Shown here piece after piece: positions 44,193 through 51,934 of a stretch of 64,000 bases of DNA. The position numbers and the translations under genes were made by a program. Source of the DNA: Nocardia sputorum. Its GTDB lineage: Bacteria; Actinomycetota; Actinomycetes; Mycobacteriales; Mycobacteriaceae. The first letter of the stretch is position 1; the number at the start of each line of letters is the position of its first letter. The DNA is taken from the NCBI RefSeq assembly GCF_027924405.1, contig NZ_AP026978.1, forward strand, positions 5,146,001 to 5,210,000. The letters run 5' to 3'. The notes beneath the pieces are model-generated. The model was not told the origin of the DNA, did no database searches, and saw only the letters and a program-made list of their open reading frames with translations.

Positions 44193-44393
44193 TCACCTGG
44201 CCAGGAAATGCCAGCCGAGCCATGCCCATACGAGTACGGCGAGGATTCTCGTCGTTCGGGTTGCGGTCAGGTAGGCGATCGTCTCCCCCGCAGAAGCGAC
44301 CAGATCGCGGCGCACCCACGTCACCACGACCGCGACGAGCGCGGCCGCCAGGATCAGGGCGAACCCCAGGAGGACGACGGCTCGATCGCTCAT
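44193..44393 (-). CDS. Small two-helix membrane protein (DUF6186-like)
   Basis: 66 residues starting at ATG 44393, which overlaps the stop of the upstream gene as ATGA. Two hydrophobic helices (VVLLGFALILAAALVAVVV and ILAVLVWAWLGWHFL) flank a polar RRDLVASAGETIAYL segment. The pattern is common in Nocardia and mycobacteria; role unknown. Confidence 0.7.
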   Translation of the reverse strand: MSDRAVVLLGFALILAAALVAVVVTWVRRDLVASAGETIAYLTATRTTRILAVLVWAWLGWHFLAR

Positions 44394-44794
44394 CTCGACA
44401 CCAGCCACCACCCGGCGGCCAGCCACACCAGCCATCCGGCGAACCGCAGCGGCCACTGTTCGAGCGCCGGATCCAGCAGTGTGGACAAGGTCGGGTGCTC
44501 GTGGCTCGGCTGATTCAGGGCGGGCTGGCGCAGGAGCGCGTAGACCTCCCATGCCGACGCCGCGACCAGCAGCGCCGACCACACGGCCAGGCCGCGCCCG
44601 AGCCGGGCGCTGCGCGGAAGCCGCTCGAATCTCCCGCGGAACGCCAGCACCGTCGCGCCCAGCGCCGCCACCGCCACCAGCGCGGTCGCGGGCCAGCTGA
44701 ACGGCCGGGTCGCGGCACCGCCCGCCGCGAGCACCAAGCCCACGGTCAGCGGTGTCACACGCGACCGGAGTCGACGCGCCGGTTGCTCTGTCAC
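44390..44794 (-). CDS. Membrane protein, four predicted helices
   Basis: 134 residues. Hydrophobic segments run at about 14-30, 36-52, 68-87 and 114-133. A soluble loop with NQPSHEHPTLSTLLDPALEQ precedes the last helix. Translationally coupled to the 66-residue membrane protein downstream. No family name can be given with confidence. Confidence 0.7.
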   Translation of the reverse strand: MTEQPARRLRSRVTPLTVGLVLAAGGAATRPFSWPATALVAVAALGATVLAFRGRFERLPRSARLGRGLAVWSALLVAASAWEVYALLRQPALNQPSHEHPTLSTLLDPALEQWPLRFAGWLVWLAAGWWLVSR

Positions 44795-44903
44795 ATGCGC
44801 AGGATAAGACCAGAGGACGTCGTATCGAGGCAGGCAGCGGCCATCTACGGATGCGTCGAGCGAGGCCGAGAGTTCCCGATCGTTGCGGCGCGGCCCGCTC
44901 GTC

Positions 44904-45509
44904 TCAGCCGTCGGCGCGCATGAGCCCCGAGATGAGCAGCAGGACCGATTGCTGGGTCTGCGCGCGGGCGAGATCGGAGTCCTCGGCGTGCGCGACGATC
45001 AAGGCGGCCTCACTGATCACGCTGACGACGAGCTGGGCCAGCACGGGAACGGGGGCGTCGGCGATCAACCCGGCGTCGCGGGCGCGCTCGAGTTGCGTGG
45101 TGATCAAGCCGAGCCCGTGCGCGGATTCGAATTCGCGCCAGGCCTGCCAGCCGAGCACGGCGGGGGCGTCGGTGAGGGCGATCCGCAGCATCGCGGGGCG
45201 CTGGCAGATCTCCAGGAACAGCCCGAGCCCCGCTGCCATTCCGGCCATCACGTCCGCGGAATCGACTGCGGCGATGGCGTTTTCGATCTCCTCGGTGATC
45301 TCGACCTCGATCTGCTCCAGCACCGCGAGGAAAAGTCCGCGTTTATCGCCGTAATGGTGATGCAGCGCGCCCCGGGTGACGCCCGCCTCGGTCACCAGTT
45401 CCTCGGCGGAAGTCCCCGCGAAGCCGCGCTCGGTGAACAACCGGCGTCCCGCCTGTTCGAGCGCGGCCTTGGTTGCGCGAGAGCGGTCTTCCTGGCTACG
45501 GCGTGGCAT
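44904..45509 (-). CDS. TetR-family regulator
   Basis: 201 residues. HTH: AGRRLFTERGFAGTSAEELV and GVTRGALHHHYGDKRGL. The C-terminal core resembles the AcrR/TetR_C_33-like class. The gene starts inside the last codons of the upstream hydrolase gene (14-base overlap), so both are made from one mRNA. The palindrome at 46401 in front of the hydrolase is the obvious autoregulatory operator. Confidence 0.92.
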   Translation of the reverse strand: MPRRSQEDRSRATKAALEQAGRRLFTERGFAGTSAEELVTEAGVTRGALHHHYGDKRGLFLAVLEQIEVEITEEIENAIAAVDSADVMAGMAAGLGLFLEICQRPAMLRIALTDAPAVLGWQAWREFESAHGLGLITTQLERARDAGLIADAPVPVLAQLVVSVISEAALIVAHAEDSDLARAQTQQSVLLLISGLMRADG

Positions 45510-46362
45510 GCAGGCGAGTGAACTCCAGGATCGATGCGGCGAGCAACTCGGGCTGGTCCTCCGGCACGAAGGTGTAGGAGTCGTCGATGAGCGTCAGCTG
45601 CGCGTTCGGCAGGTCGTGGGCCAGGCGTTCGGCGAACGACAGCGGGAACAGCCGGTCCTCTCGCGCCCAGGCCAGCAGTACCGGGATGTCGACACCCGCG
45701 AAGTGGCGGGCGGCTTCCAGGGTGTAGCGGCGATGCGCCGACTTCAGGAAGCGCCGCAGATCTTTCCGGATCGCGGCGGAGTTTCGGCTCGGCAGCAGGT
45801 AGGAGTCCACGATTTCGGGCGGGACGGGCCGTTTGGTGACCCAGCCGAAAGCCAGCGGAAGGCGGTGCAGCGCCCGGATCCGCAGCGCCTCGGTGAGGGG
45901 GCGCAACGACCCCGGGATCTTCGCCAGCAGCGGCAGCGCGGTGAACGGCTGCGGCAGGAAGCTTTCGTAGCTGTCCACCGAGACGAGGACGACGCGGCCG
46001 ACACGGGACCGGTCGCGAGTCAGCAACACCTGGGTGATCGCTCCGCCGGTGTCGTTGGCCACCAAGGTGACGTCGGTGAGGTCGAGACGCTCGAGGAACG
46101 CGGCGATGAGATCGGCGATCCCGACGGGTGTCAGTTCCGCGTCCGGGACCGGGATCTCATGCGAGCCGAGCGGCCAGTCCGGGGCGAGGCAGCGGTATCC
46201 GGCCGCGGCGATCGTGGGCACCACCTTGCGCCAGATGTCCGCGTTGACGAGCAGGCCGTGCACGAACACGACCGGAGCGCCCTCCCCCGTCTCGTGATAG
46301 CGAATGCGGCCGCCGGGCAGTTCCACTTCGTGGGTGCGGCCGAGTGCAGTGCTGGTTGCCAT
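45496..46362 (-). CDS. Alpha/beta hydrolase with Asp nucleophile
   Basis: 288 residues. VFVHGLLVN (33-41) is the oxyanion strand; the nucleophile elbow is VANDTGGAI with Asp104, as in epoxide hydrolases and haloalkane dehalogenases. The acid is in AREDRLFP. The place normally holding GHF reads YTFVPEDQP, so the usual catalytic His is not where expected. I have seen this YTFVPED form in other bacteria, so it may be a subfamily trait. Co-transcribed with the TetR gene that overlaps its end. Confidence 0.85.
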   Translation of the reverse strand: MATSTALGRTHEVELPGGRIRYHETGEGAPVVFVHGLLVNADIWRKVVPTIAAAGYRCLAPDWPLGSHEIPVPDAELTPVGIADLIAAFLERLDLTDVTLVANDTGGAITQVLLTRDRSRVGRVVLVSVDSYESFLPQPFTALPLLAKIPGSLRPLTEALRIRALHRLPLAFGWVTKRPVPPEIVDSYLLPSRNSAAIRKDLRRFLKSAHRRYTLEAARHFAGVDIPVLLAWAREDRLFPLSFAERLAHDLPNAQLTLIDDSYTFVPEDQPELLAASILEFTRLHATP

Positions 46363-46400
46363 GAGTCCTCCCGGAGATCGGCGGTGCTGGAACCACTGTT

Positions 46401-46421
46401 ACATACATACCGTATGTATGT
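46401..46421. promoter_or_regulatory. 21-bp palindromic operator
   Basis: ACATACATAC, C, GTATGTATGT: 10-bp perfect arms around one base, about 40 bases upstream of the hydrolase start. Typical TetR-type operator, most likely bound by the regulator encoded at 44904-45509. Confidence 0.75.
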
Positions 46422-46726
46422 CTAGCGCGGACGAGCACCGCCTCGACCGCGCCTCCACACCCGCCGGTCGACCGCATCTCATGCCGGTCCCGCGCCGACC
46501 GACGCGCGGGCCAGAGCGGCGTACCCCGCGCGGTAGGCCGTTCGGAACATTCGGCCAGTTCCGATCACGCATGGCGGCTCCGGCGGAAGTCCCGATCGGT
46601 GACCCGCTCGAGCGGACACCGTGGCGTCTCCGACCGCCCCAACGGTTCCATGCTCGCGCGCACCGACATGGACGATTGACCAACTTCGCGCTACCGTCTG
46701 GTACACCACGACGAGACGGAGCTCAC
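46422..46726. other. Intergenic, no gene seen
   Basis: About 300 bases between the TetR-controlled hydrolase promoter and the amidase. Frames are short and Arg/Pro-rich, as expected from high-GC noise. No hairpin of note. Confidence 0.5.
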
Positions 46727-48154
46727 ATGACGGTGTCCGATCCTGCCCGCGTCCCCGGCACCCGGGAGCTGGGGCTGGCCGAACTCGCGGCTGCCATCGC
46801 CGGCGGCTCGATCGCCTCGACCACGGCGGTCGGCGGCGCACTGGATCGGATCGACGCGACGCAGAGCACGCTCAACGCTTTCCGTATCGTGCGCCGGGAG
46901 CGGGCGCTCGCCGAGGCCGCCGAAGCCGACCGGCGGCTGGCCGCGGGCGAACGACTGCCGCTGCTGGGCGTGCCCGTCGCGGTGAAGGACGACACGGACG
47001 TCGCGGGCGAGCCGACCGCGTTCGGCTGCGGCGGCGACTTCGCGCCCAAGACCGAGGACGCGGAATCGGTGCGGCGCCTGCGTGCCGCGGGCGCGGTGAT
47101 CGTCGGCAAGACCAATACCTGCGAGCTCGGACAGTGGCCGTTCACCAGCGCCGCGTCGTTCGGCCACACCCGCAATCCCTGGGACCGCACCCGGACGCCG
47201 GGCGGCTCCTCCGGCGGAGCTTCGGCGGCCGTCGCGGCCGGATTGGTCCCGGCCGCCCTCGGTTCCGACGGCGCAGGCTCGATCCGCATTCCCGCCGCGT
47301 GGACGAACCTGGTCGGCATCAAACCGCAGCGCGGACGGATCTCCACCTGGCCGGAGCCCGAAGCGTTTTACGGGCTCACCGTGAACGGGCCGCTGGCGCG
47401 CACCGTCGCGGACGCGGCGCTGCTGCTGGACGCCGCGGCCGGTCCGCATCGAGACGACCTGCACACGCCGGAACCGATCACCGCGTCGGACGCCGTCGGC
47501 CGGGACCCGGGAAAACTGCGGATCGCCCTGTCGCTGCGAATTCCCTTCACCGCGACCAGAACAGCGCTGGACCCCGAGGTCGAGCGAGCGGTGCGCCGCA
47601 CCGCCGATACGCTGCGCGCGCTCGGGCACACCGTGACCGTGGCCGACCTGCATTACGGCATCCTGGTCGGCGCCTCCTTCCTGCCGCGTTCGCTCGCAGG
47701 CATCCGGCGGGTCCACAATCGGATGCCCGGACTGAAGGTCGATCCGCGCACCACCGCCAATGCCCGGATCGGGCGCGTGCTCGACGGTCCCGCGCTCTAC
47801 GCGGCGCGTCACGTGGAACCGTTGCTGCACAATCGGATCGGCCGCTTCTTCCGCGACTACGATGTCGTCCTCGCCCCCACCACCGCCACGCCGCCGCCGC
47901 GCGCCGAAGAAATCGACGGCATCGGCGTCAACGCCACCAACAACCTCATCACCGCCGCCTGCCCCTACACCTGGCCCTGGAACGTTCTCGGCTGGCCGAG
48001 CATCAACGTCCCCGCAGGCTTCACCGAGACCGGCCTCCCGGTCGGCGCCCAACTGATGGGCACGGCGCATTCCGAACCGCTCTTGATCTCCCTGGCCGCC
48101 CAACTCGAATCCGAACTCCAGTGGCACCGCCACCGCCCCGACCCGTGGTGGTGA
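46727..48154 (+). CDS. Amidase signature enzyme (AmiA2-like)
   Basis: 475 residues. The Ser-cisSer-Lys triad is complete: VAVKDDTDVAGEP (Lys about 82), TPGGSSGGASAAVAAG and GSDGAGSIRIPAAWTNL. C-terminal VGAQLMG is typical. It hydrolyses amides; the substrate is unknown. In M. tuberculosis amiA2 (Rv2363) lies between recO and era. Here it is still beside the recO region, but era is 10 kb away because of the inserted island. Confidence 0.93.
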   Translation: MTVSDPARVPGTRELGLAELAAAIAGGSIASTTAVGGALDRIDATQSTLNAFRIVRRERALAEAAEADRRLAAGERLPLLGVPVAVKDDTDVAGEPTAFGCGGDFAPKTEDAESVRRLRAAGAVIVGKTNTCELGQWPFTSAASFGHTRNPWDRTRTPGGSSGGASAAVAAGLVPAALGSDGAGSIRIPAAWTNLVGIKPQRGRISTWPEPEAFYGLTVNGPLARTVADAALLLDAAAGPHRDDLHTPEPITASDAVGRDPGKLRIALSLRIPFTATRTALDPEVERAVRRTADTLRALGHTVTVADLHYGILVGASFLPRSLAGIRRVHNRMPGLKVDPRTTANARIGRVLDGPALYAARHVEPLLHNRIGRFFRDYDVVLAPTTATPPPRAEEIDGIGVNATNNLITAACPYTWPWNVLGWPSINVPAGFTETGLPVGAQLMGTAHSEPLLISLAAQLESELQWHRHRPDPWW

Positions 48155-48334
48155 CCTGAACCCAATCCCGCTCGAGCCGAGTCGATTCCGTCTCCGGCGG
48201 GTATCGCACGAACCGTGCCGGAACATGCTCGGCATCCATCCGCGCGATGTACCTTGTGGATGCGCCGAGTCCCCGCATGTGCCGGTACGGCCGCCGCGGA
48301 ATCCTCGCGGTTCGAATGCGCCGATGCCGTTCCC

Positions 48335-48419
48335 TCTCGGCCGACCGTGGAACGCGAGGAGTGCCCGATGGCCGACTGTCACCTGGTGGACGTAGATATC
48401 TTGCTCGTGCGCAACGACA
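48335..48419 (+). repeat. Diverged copy of the NUDIX gene 5' end (partner 51443-51527)
   Basis: TCTCGGCCGACCGTGGAACG and the bases after it, through the ribosome-binding site and about 17 codons, recur at 51443 with scattered differences. Offset 3108 bases, same orientation. Confidence 0.8.
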
Positions 48420-48478
48420 TCCAGGGCAGTCGCTGGTCATACGGTCACACGGGCGTCGGCGGTGTCGGGAGAAGATGA
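48368..48478 (+). pseudogene. NUDIX gene 5' remnant
   Basis: 36 codons beginning MADCHLVDVDILLVRND, clearly the N-terminus of the intact NUDIX protein at 51476 (MADRHLVDVHILLVRDD). After that the similarity ends and the frame soon stops, before the NUDIX box. The ribosome-binding site context is duplicated too. It marks the left edge of the accessory island. Confidence 0.75.
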
Positions 48479-48511
48479 GGAAGCTGCGGCGATCAGGCCG
48501 AAGGCGTTGTC

Positions 48512-49354
48512 TTGCTGATCAGATCCGAATTGGTCGCACGGGCATATGCCCGATTCGCCCAGCACTTGAGCAACGAAATCAGGAGGCTGGCGACAGCTGA
48601 TGCCGAACACGGCGTCAGGCCCTTCGCTCGGGAAAGCTCGGGGGCGGCCGCAGTATTTTCCGATGCCGACAGAGGGCTTCGGCACGCTTTCGATACCGGC
48701 GACCCGTCGTTCCCGGGTCCGCTGTCGGAATCCGGATCCACCTCGCCGGATCGTTTCTATAACGGAGCACGCCTGTGGCAAGTCGATCAAGTGTTCCCCA
48801 GAGCTTTTCGCAGAGACGAAGCCGCAGCCGAGGACGGATATATCCGCACAGCGTCACACAGCACCGCCGGAGATGTCGTATACCTGACCGACGGCACCGA
48901 CATCGCCGGCGTGTACGGAACGATCACGAGCTGGACCGATGTCCGCGACGGCACGATGCGATTCCACCCCGCGGGCATGGTCCTGGGAATCGACGCCAAC
49001 CGTATCCGGGTGAATCCGATGCTCGAAGAGGGGCATTCCGCGGCCAACTTCATCGAAGGTGTCAGCGACCGCGTATTCACCACTCCGGGCCGGGTCGACA
49101 CTTCCAAGATCGTCAGCGTGGAATTCCAGACCTACGACGACATCATCACCAACCCCGACGTAACCCTCGTCGCCGACGGTTTCCCCGGCTTCGACGGCCT
49201 TCGGCAAGAATCGCTACGCGACCCCGCGATAGTCGCCGATCGCCTCACCGGCATCGCCGAAGCCGTGCGCAGAAACTACCCGGCGATCGATGTCACCGTC
49301 GGCGCCAACCGTCTCACCACCGACGAAGCCATCAGAACGTTCCTGGCCACATGA
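48512..49354 (+). CDS. Hypothetical protein, start unclear
   Basis: Up to 280 residues from a TTG at 48512; an in-frame stop lies at 48476 and no ATG or GTG is available early, so the 5' end may be lost. Mixed alpha/beta composition, with RFYNGARLWQVDQVFPRAF, GDVVYLTDGTDIAGVYG and NPMLEEGHSAANFIEG. The spacing loosely recalls ADP-ribosyltransferase toxins, but the key Arg is not visible and I make no assignment. It begins 34 bases after the NUDIX remnant. Confidence 0.55.
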   Translation: MLIRSELVARAYARFAQHLSNEIRRLATADAEHGVRPFARESSGAAAVFSDADRGLRHAFDTGDPSFPGPLSESGSTSPDRFYNGARLWQVDQVFPRAFRRDEAAAEDGYIRTASHSTAGDVVYLTDGTDIAGVYGTITSWTDVRDGTMRFHPAGMVLGIDANRIRVNPMLEEGHSAANFIEGVSDRVFTTPGRVDTSKIVSVEFQTYDDIITNPDVTLVADGFPGFDGLRQESLRDPAIVADRLTGIAEAVRRNYPAIDVTVGANRLTTDEAIRTFLAT

Positions 49355-49380
49355 GCAGGCCCGGTCGTGTCGTGTACGCC

Positions 49381-50832
49381 CTACTTCGGTGGCTGGAAGC
49401 CGCCGATTTGCTGTTCGAGCAGTTCGGCGAGCCGCAGTGGGGTGCGGTCCTCGAACATCGGGCCGATGAGTTGCACTCCGACCGGCAGACCTTCGGAAGA
49501 TCGCCCCGCGGGTACAGCTGTCACGGGAAGGCCGGGCATGGTGGCCAGGCCGGCCCAGACGAGCTGGTCGAAGTACGGGTACTCGACCCCGTCGATGTCG
49601 AGCCGACGCTCCAGCAGATCAGGGTTGTGGTCATGCGGGAACGCGGGCGTCGGCGTGCTGGGACACACCACGGCATCGAACTCGCCGAACAGCTGCCGCC
49701 AGCCGTGGCGATGGATCTCGCGACGGTTGTACACCTCGATCCAATCGCGGTGACTCAACACCATGCCGCGCAGCCGCGCCGCGTCGAGGCTCTGGTCGTC
49801 TGCGCTCAGGCCGGCTGCCCGGGTCCGCAGCTGCTCGTAGCTGTCGACGGGAAATCGTGCCACGGAGCCAGAGAACAGCAGTTGCGTGTAGAGAATCGCG
49901 GCTTCGGCCAGATCGGGCAGCAGTGGGCTGTGCCGTTCGACGCGGGCACCACTGGTGACAAGCGCGTCGGCCACCCGGTTCACGCCCGCTCGAACCGCGG
50001 CCCCGGTCGCGATGAACGGATGCTGATCGAGGACCAAGACCCGGAAGTCGCCGAGTCTCTCGTGGCGCGCGGGCGGCAGCGTCACCGAATGTGCCACGCC
50101 GAGCGTCAACGGGTCCGGTCCGGCCATCACGTCGAGCAGGAGTGTGAGGTCACGGGCAGTGCGCGCCATCGGACCGACAACGGCGAGGTCGGCCTCGATC
50201 GGCAAGGCCGGCGCGGGCGGCGGGGTCATACCGCGCATCGCCGCCAGCCCCAGTGTCGGCTTGTGCGCGTAGACGCCACAGAAATGCGCGGGGGTGCGCA
50301 ACGAACCGGCGAGGTCGGAGCCGATGGACAGCGCACCGAAGCCGGATGCCAGTGCCGCGGCCGATCCGCCGGAGGATCCGCCCGACGTGCGGCCGTGATC
50401 CCACGGGTTGTTGGTGGTGCCGTAGATCTCGTTGAAGCTCTGCAGATCTTGCAACCCCAACGGCACATTGGTCTTACCGAGCACCACCGCGCCCGCGGCT
50501 TTCAGCCGCGCCACCTGTACCGCGTCCTCGGCCGGCACGAAGTTCCGGTACTGCGGCATACCCCAGGTCGTGGGCATCCCGACCATGTTGTAGGACTCCT
50601 TGACGGTCACCGGAATACCCAGCAGCGGCCGATCCGCACCCCGGCCGCGCGCCTGGTCGGCATGCCGCGCCGCCGCCCGCGCACGATCGAAATCAGGCAC
50701 ACAGATCGCGTTGATCACCCTGTCATCCCGCTCGATCCCAGCGATCGCCGCGTCGGTCAATTCCACCGAGGACACTTCCCCAGCACGTAACGCAGCCGAA
50801 AGCTCGCCGGCCGACCGAAAATTCCATTCCAT
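49381..50832 (-). CDS. Amidase signature enzyme
   Basis: 483 residues; ATG at 50832 (MEWNFRSAGELSAALRAGEV is the usual start). Triad: VTVKESYNMVG (Lys), GRTSGGSSGGSAAALASG and GSDLAGSLRTPAHFCG (the catalytic Ser and cis-Ser). It differs clearly from the AmiA2-like paralogue 2.7 kb to the left, so it is not a recent duplication. It lies inside the island and is the most core-like gene there. Confidence 0.92.
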   Translation of the reverse strand: MEWNFRSAGELSAALRAGEVSSVELTDAAIAGIERDDRVINAICVPDFDRARAAARHADQARGRGADRPLLGIPVTVKESYNMVGMPTTWGMPQYRNFVPAEDAVQVARLKAAGAVVLGKTNVPLGLQDLQSFNEIYGTTNNPWDHGRTSGGSSGGSAAALASGFGALSIGSDLAGSLRTPAHFCGVYAHKPTLGLAAMRGMTPPPAPALPIEADLAVVGPMARTARDLTLLLDVMAGPDPLTLGVAHSVTLPPARHERLGDFRVLVLDQHPFIATGAAVRAGVNRVADALVTSGARVERHSPLLPDLAEAAILYTQLLFSGSVARFPVDSYEQLRTRAAGLSADDQSLDAARLRGMVLSHRDWIEVYNRREIHRHGWRQLFGEFDAVVCPSTPTPAFPHDHNPDLLERRLDIDGVEYPYFDQLVWAGLATMPGLPVTAVPAGRSSEGLPVGVQLIGPMFEDRTPLRLAELLEQQIGGFQPPK

Positions 50833-51231
50833 GAATTCGACGCTAGCGGGCCTCCACAACGGCCATAAAATTTCGCTTCCCGCAACGGAAATACGTGGAA
50901 ACCTTCCCCGGCGAGGGCACATCGAAGTGCCAATTGCAACAAGCATCGCGATGGCACCAGTGCCCCCGTTGACGCCGTCGGAACGATCTGCGGCGGCGAG
51001 ATCCGTCAACAATGTCGTGCTGGGCGTGCGCGAGGTCGATCAGTGTCACCAGGCAAGAGGGCACGCGGAGGCGGGGTGTCGCGCATCATCGCTCGACATA
51101 CAGCCGCTCATATGGCCACCGAGGCAGCCGATCATTTGCGTCGCTGGCGATGGATACGGCGTCGGTGCAATGGTGGCACTTTCGTCTTGCACGAATACAC
51201 GGCCGCAGTCAAGCACGCCGTGTAGGGGTTG
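50833..51231. other. Gene-free stretch with gene fragments
   Basis: About 400 bases with lower GC. It contains at 51016-51043 a 28-base near copy (2 mismatches) of the radical SAM gene's C-terminal coding end at 51951-51978 (protein LIDLAHAQH), but no intact gene. Confidence 0.6.
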
Positions 51232-51402
51232 TCACGGCTCGAGGTACAGACGTTCGTTCGGCAGACGCGGTAATCCGGTTGGGTCGCCGGGGACGACGGT
51301 CACCGCGTCCGGGTAGTGGTAGGCGCGCCAGTCCTCGATGAAGCGCGACGCCGCGGTTGCGCAGGCGGCGAATTCCAGGCGGAGGTCGTGGACAGCAATC
51401 AC
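51232..51402 (-). pseudogene. Truncated copy of the 72-residue island protein
   Basis: From a GTG at 51402 the frame reads VIAVHDLRLEFAACATAASR and ends NERLYLEP. From HDLRLEF onward it is the same as the protein at 54966-55184, but the first about 20 residues are replaced. It could still be expressed as a 56-residue protein. Confidence 0.65.
51237..51392. repeat. Direct repeat copy A (partner 54971-55126)
   Basis: 156 bases matching 54971-55126 with a single visible difference (C/A at position 11 of the unit). Same orientation, 3734 bases apart. Confidence 0.92.
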
Positions 51403-51442
51403 GGCCCGGTCGCGTGGTGCCGAGATCGTTGATGCCGTATGG

Positions 51443-51527
51443 TCTCGGCCGACCGTGGAACGCGAGGAGATGCCGATGGCTGATCGTCACCTGGTAGATG
51501 TTCATATCCTGCTCGTGCGCGACGACA
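51443..51527 (+). repeat. Intact-gene copy of the 85-base repeat (partner 48335-48419)
   Basis: Contains the upstream region, GAGGAG ribosome-binding site and first codons of the intact NUDIX gene. Confidence 0.8.
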
Positions 51528-51934
51528 AGCTACTGCTGACTCAGCGTCGGGGAGATATGTTCGAAGGCCGGTGGCATCTACCATCGGGCAAACTGGACGC
51601 GGGCGAGCCGATTACGACCGCCGCCGCCCGAGAAGCCCATGAGGAAGTCGGTGTGCTCATCGACCCGACCGACCTCAGATTCGTTCATGCGGTGCACGCC
51701 GCCGGTTCAGGCCCGGAACCACGGCTGGGGCTGTTCCTGCAAGCACGGCGGTGGGTCGGGGAGCCGGTGAATCGGGAGCCGCAGAAGTGCGCTGCGGTGC
51801 ATTGGTTCCCGATCGACCAGCTACCCGATGACTTGATCGAATATCCCGCCGTCGGGATCCGCGCGTTCCTCGACGGTACAGCGCCGTTCAGCGAGCACGG
51901 CTGGAACACACCAGCCGCAGTCGCCGACGTCTAA
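51476..51934 (+). CDS. NUDIX hydrolase
   Basis: 152 residues. The NUDIX box is complete: GKLDAGEPITTAAAREAHEE then VGV (about 42-65), with the REAHEE metal ligands. The ATG at 51476 is preferred to the one at 51470 because GAGGAG then has normal spacing. NUDIX enzymes hydrolyse nucleoside-diphosphate-X substrates; in this island a house-cleaning or nucleotide-tailoring role is plausible. Its 3' end overlaps the convergent radical SAM gene by four bases. Confidence 0.92.
   Translation: MADRHLVDVHILLVRDDKLLLTQRRGDMFEGRWHLPSGKLDAGEPITTAAAREAHEEVGVLIDPTDLRFVHAVHAAGSGPEPRLGLFLQARRWVGEPVNREPQKCAAVHWFPIDQLPDDLIEYPAVGIRAFLDGTAPFSEHGWNTPAAVADV

Noticed and set aside
45496..46362. Calling the hydrolase a haloalkane dehalogenase
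   Set aside because: The nucleophile elbow fits but the halide-binding Trp pair and the catalytic His are not evident, so only the general family is given.
46727..50832. The two amidases as a recent tandem duplication flanking the island edge
   Set aside because: Their sequences differ throughout, including around the active site, and they are in opposite orientation.
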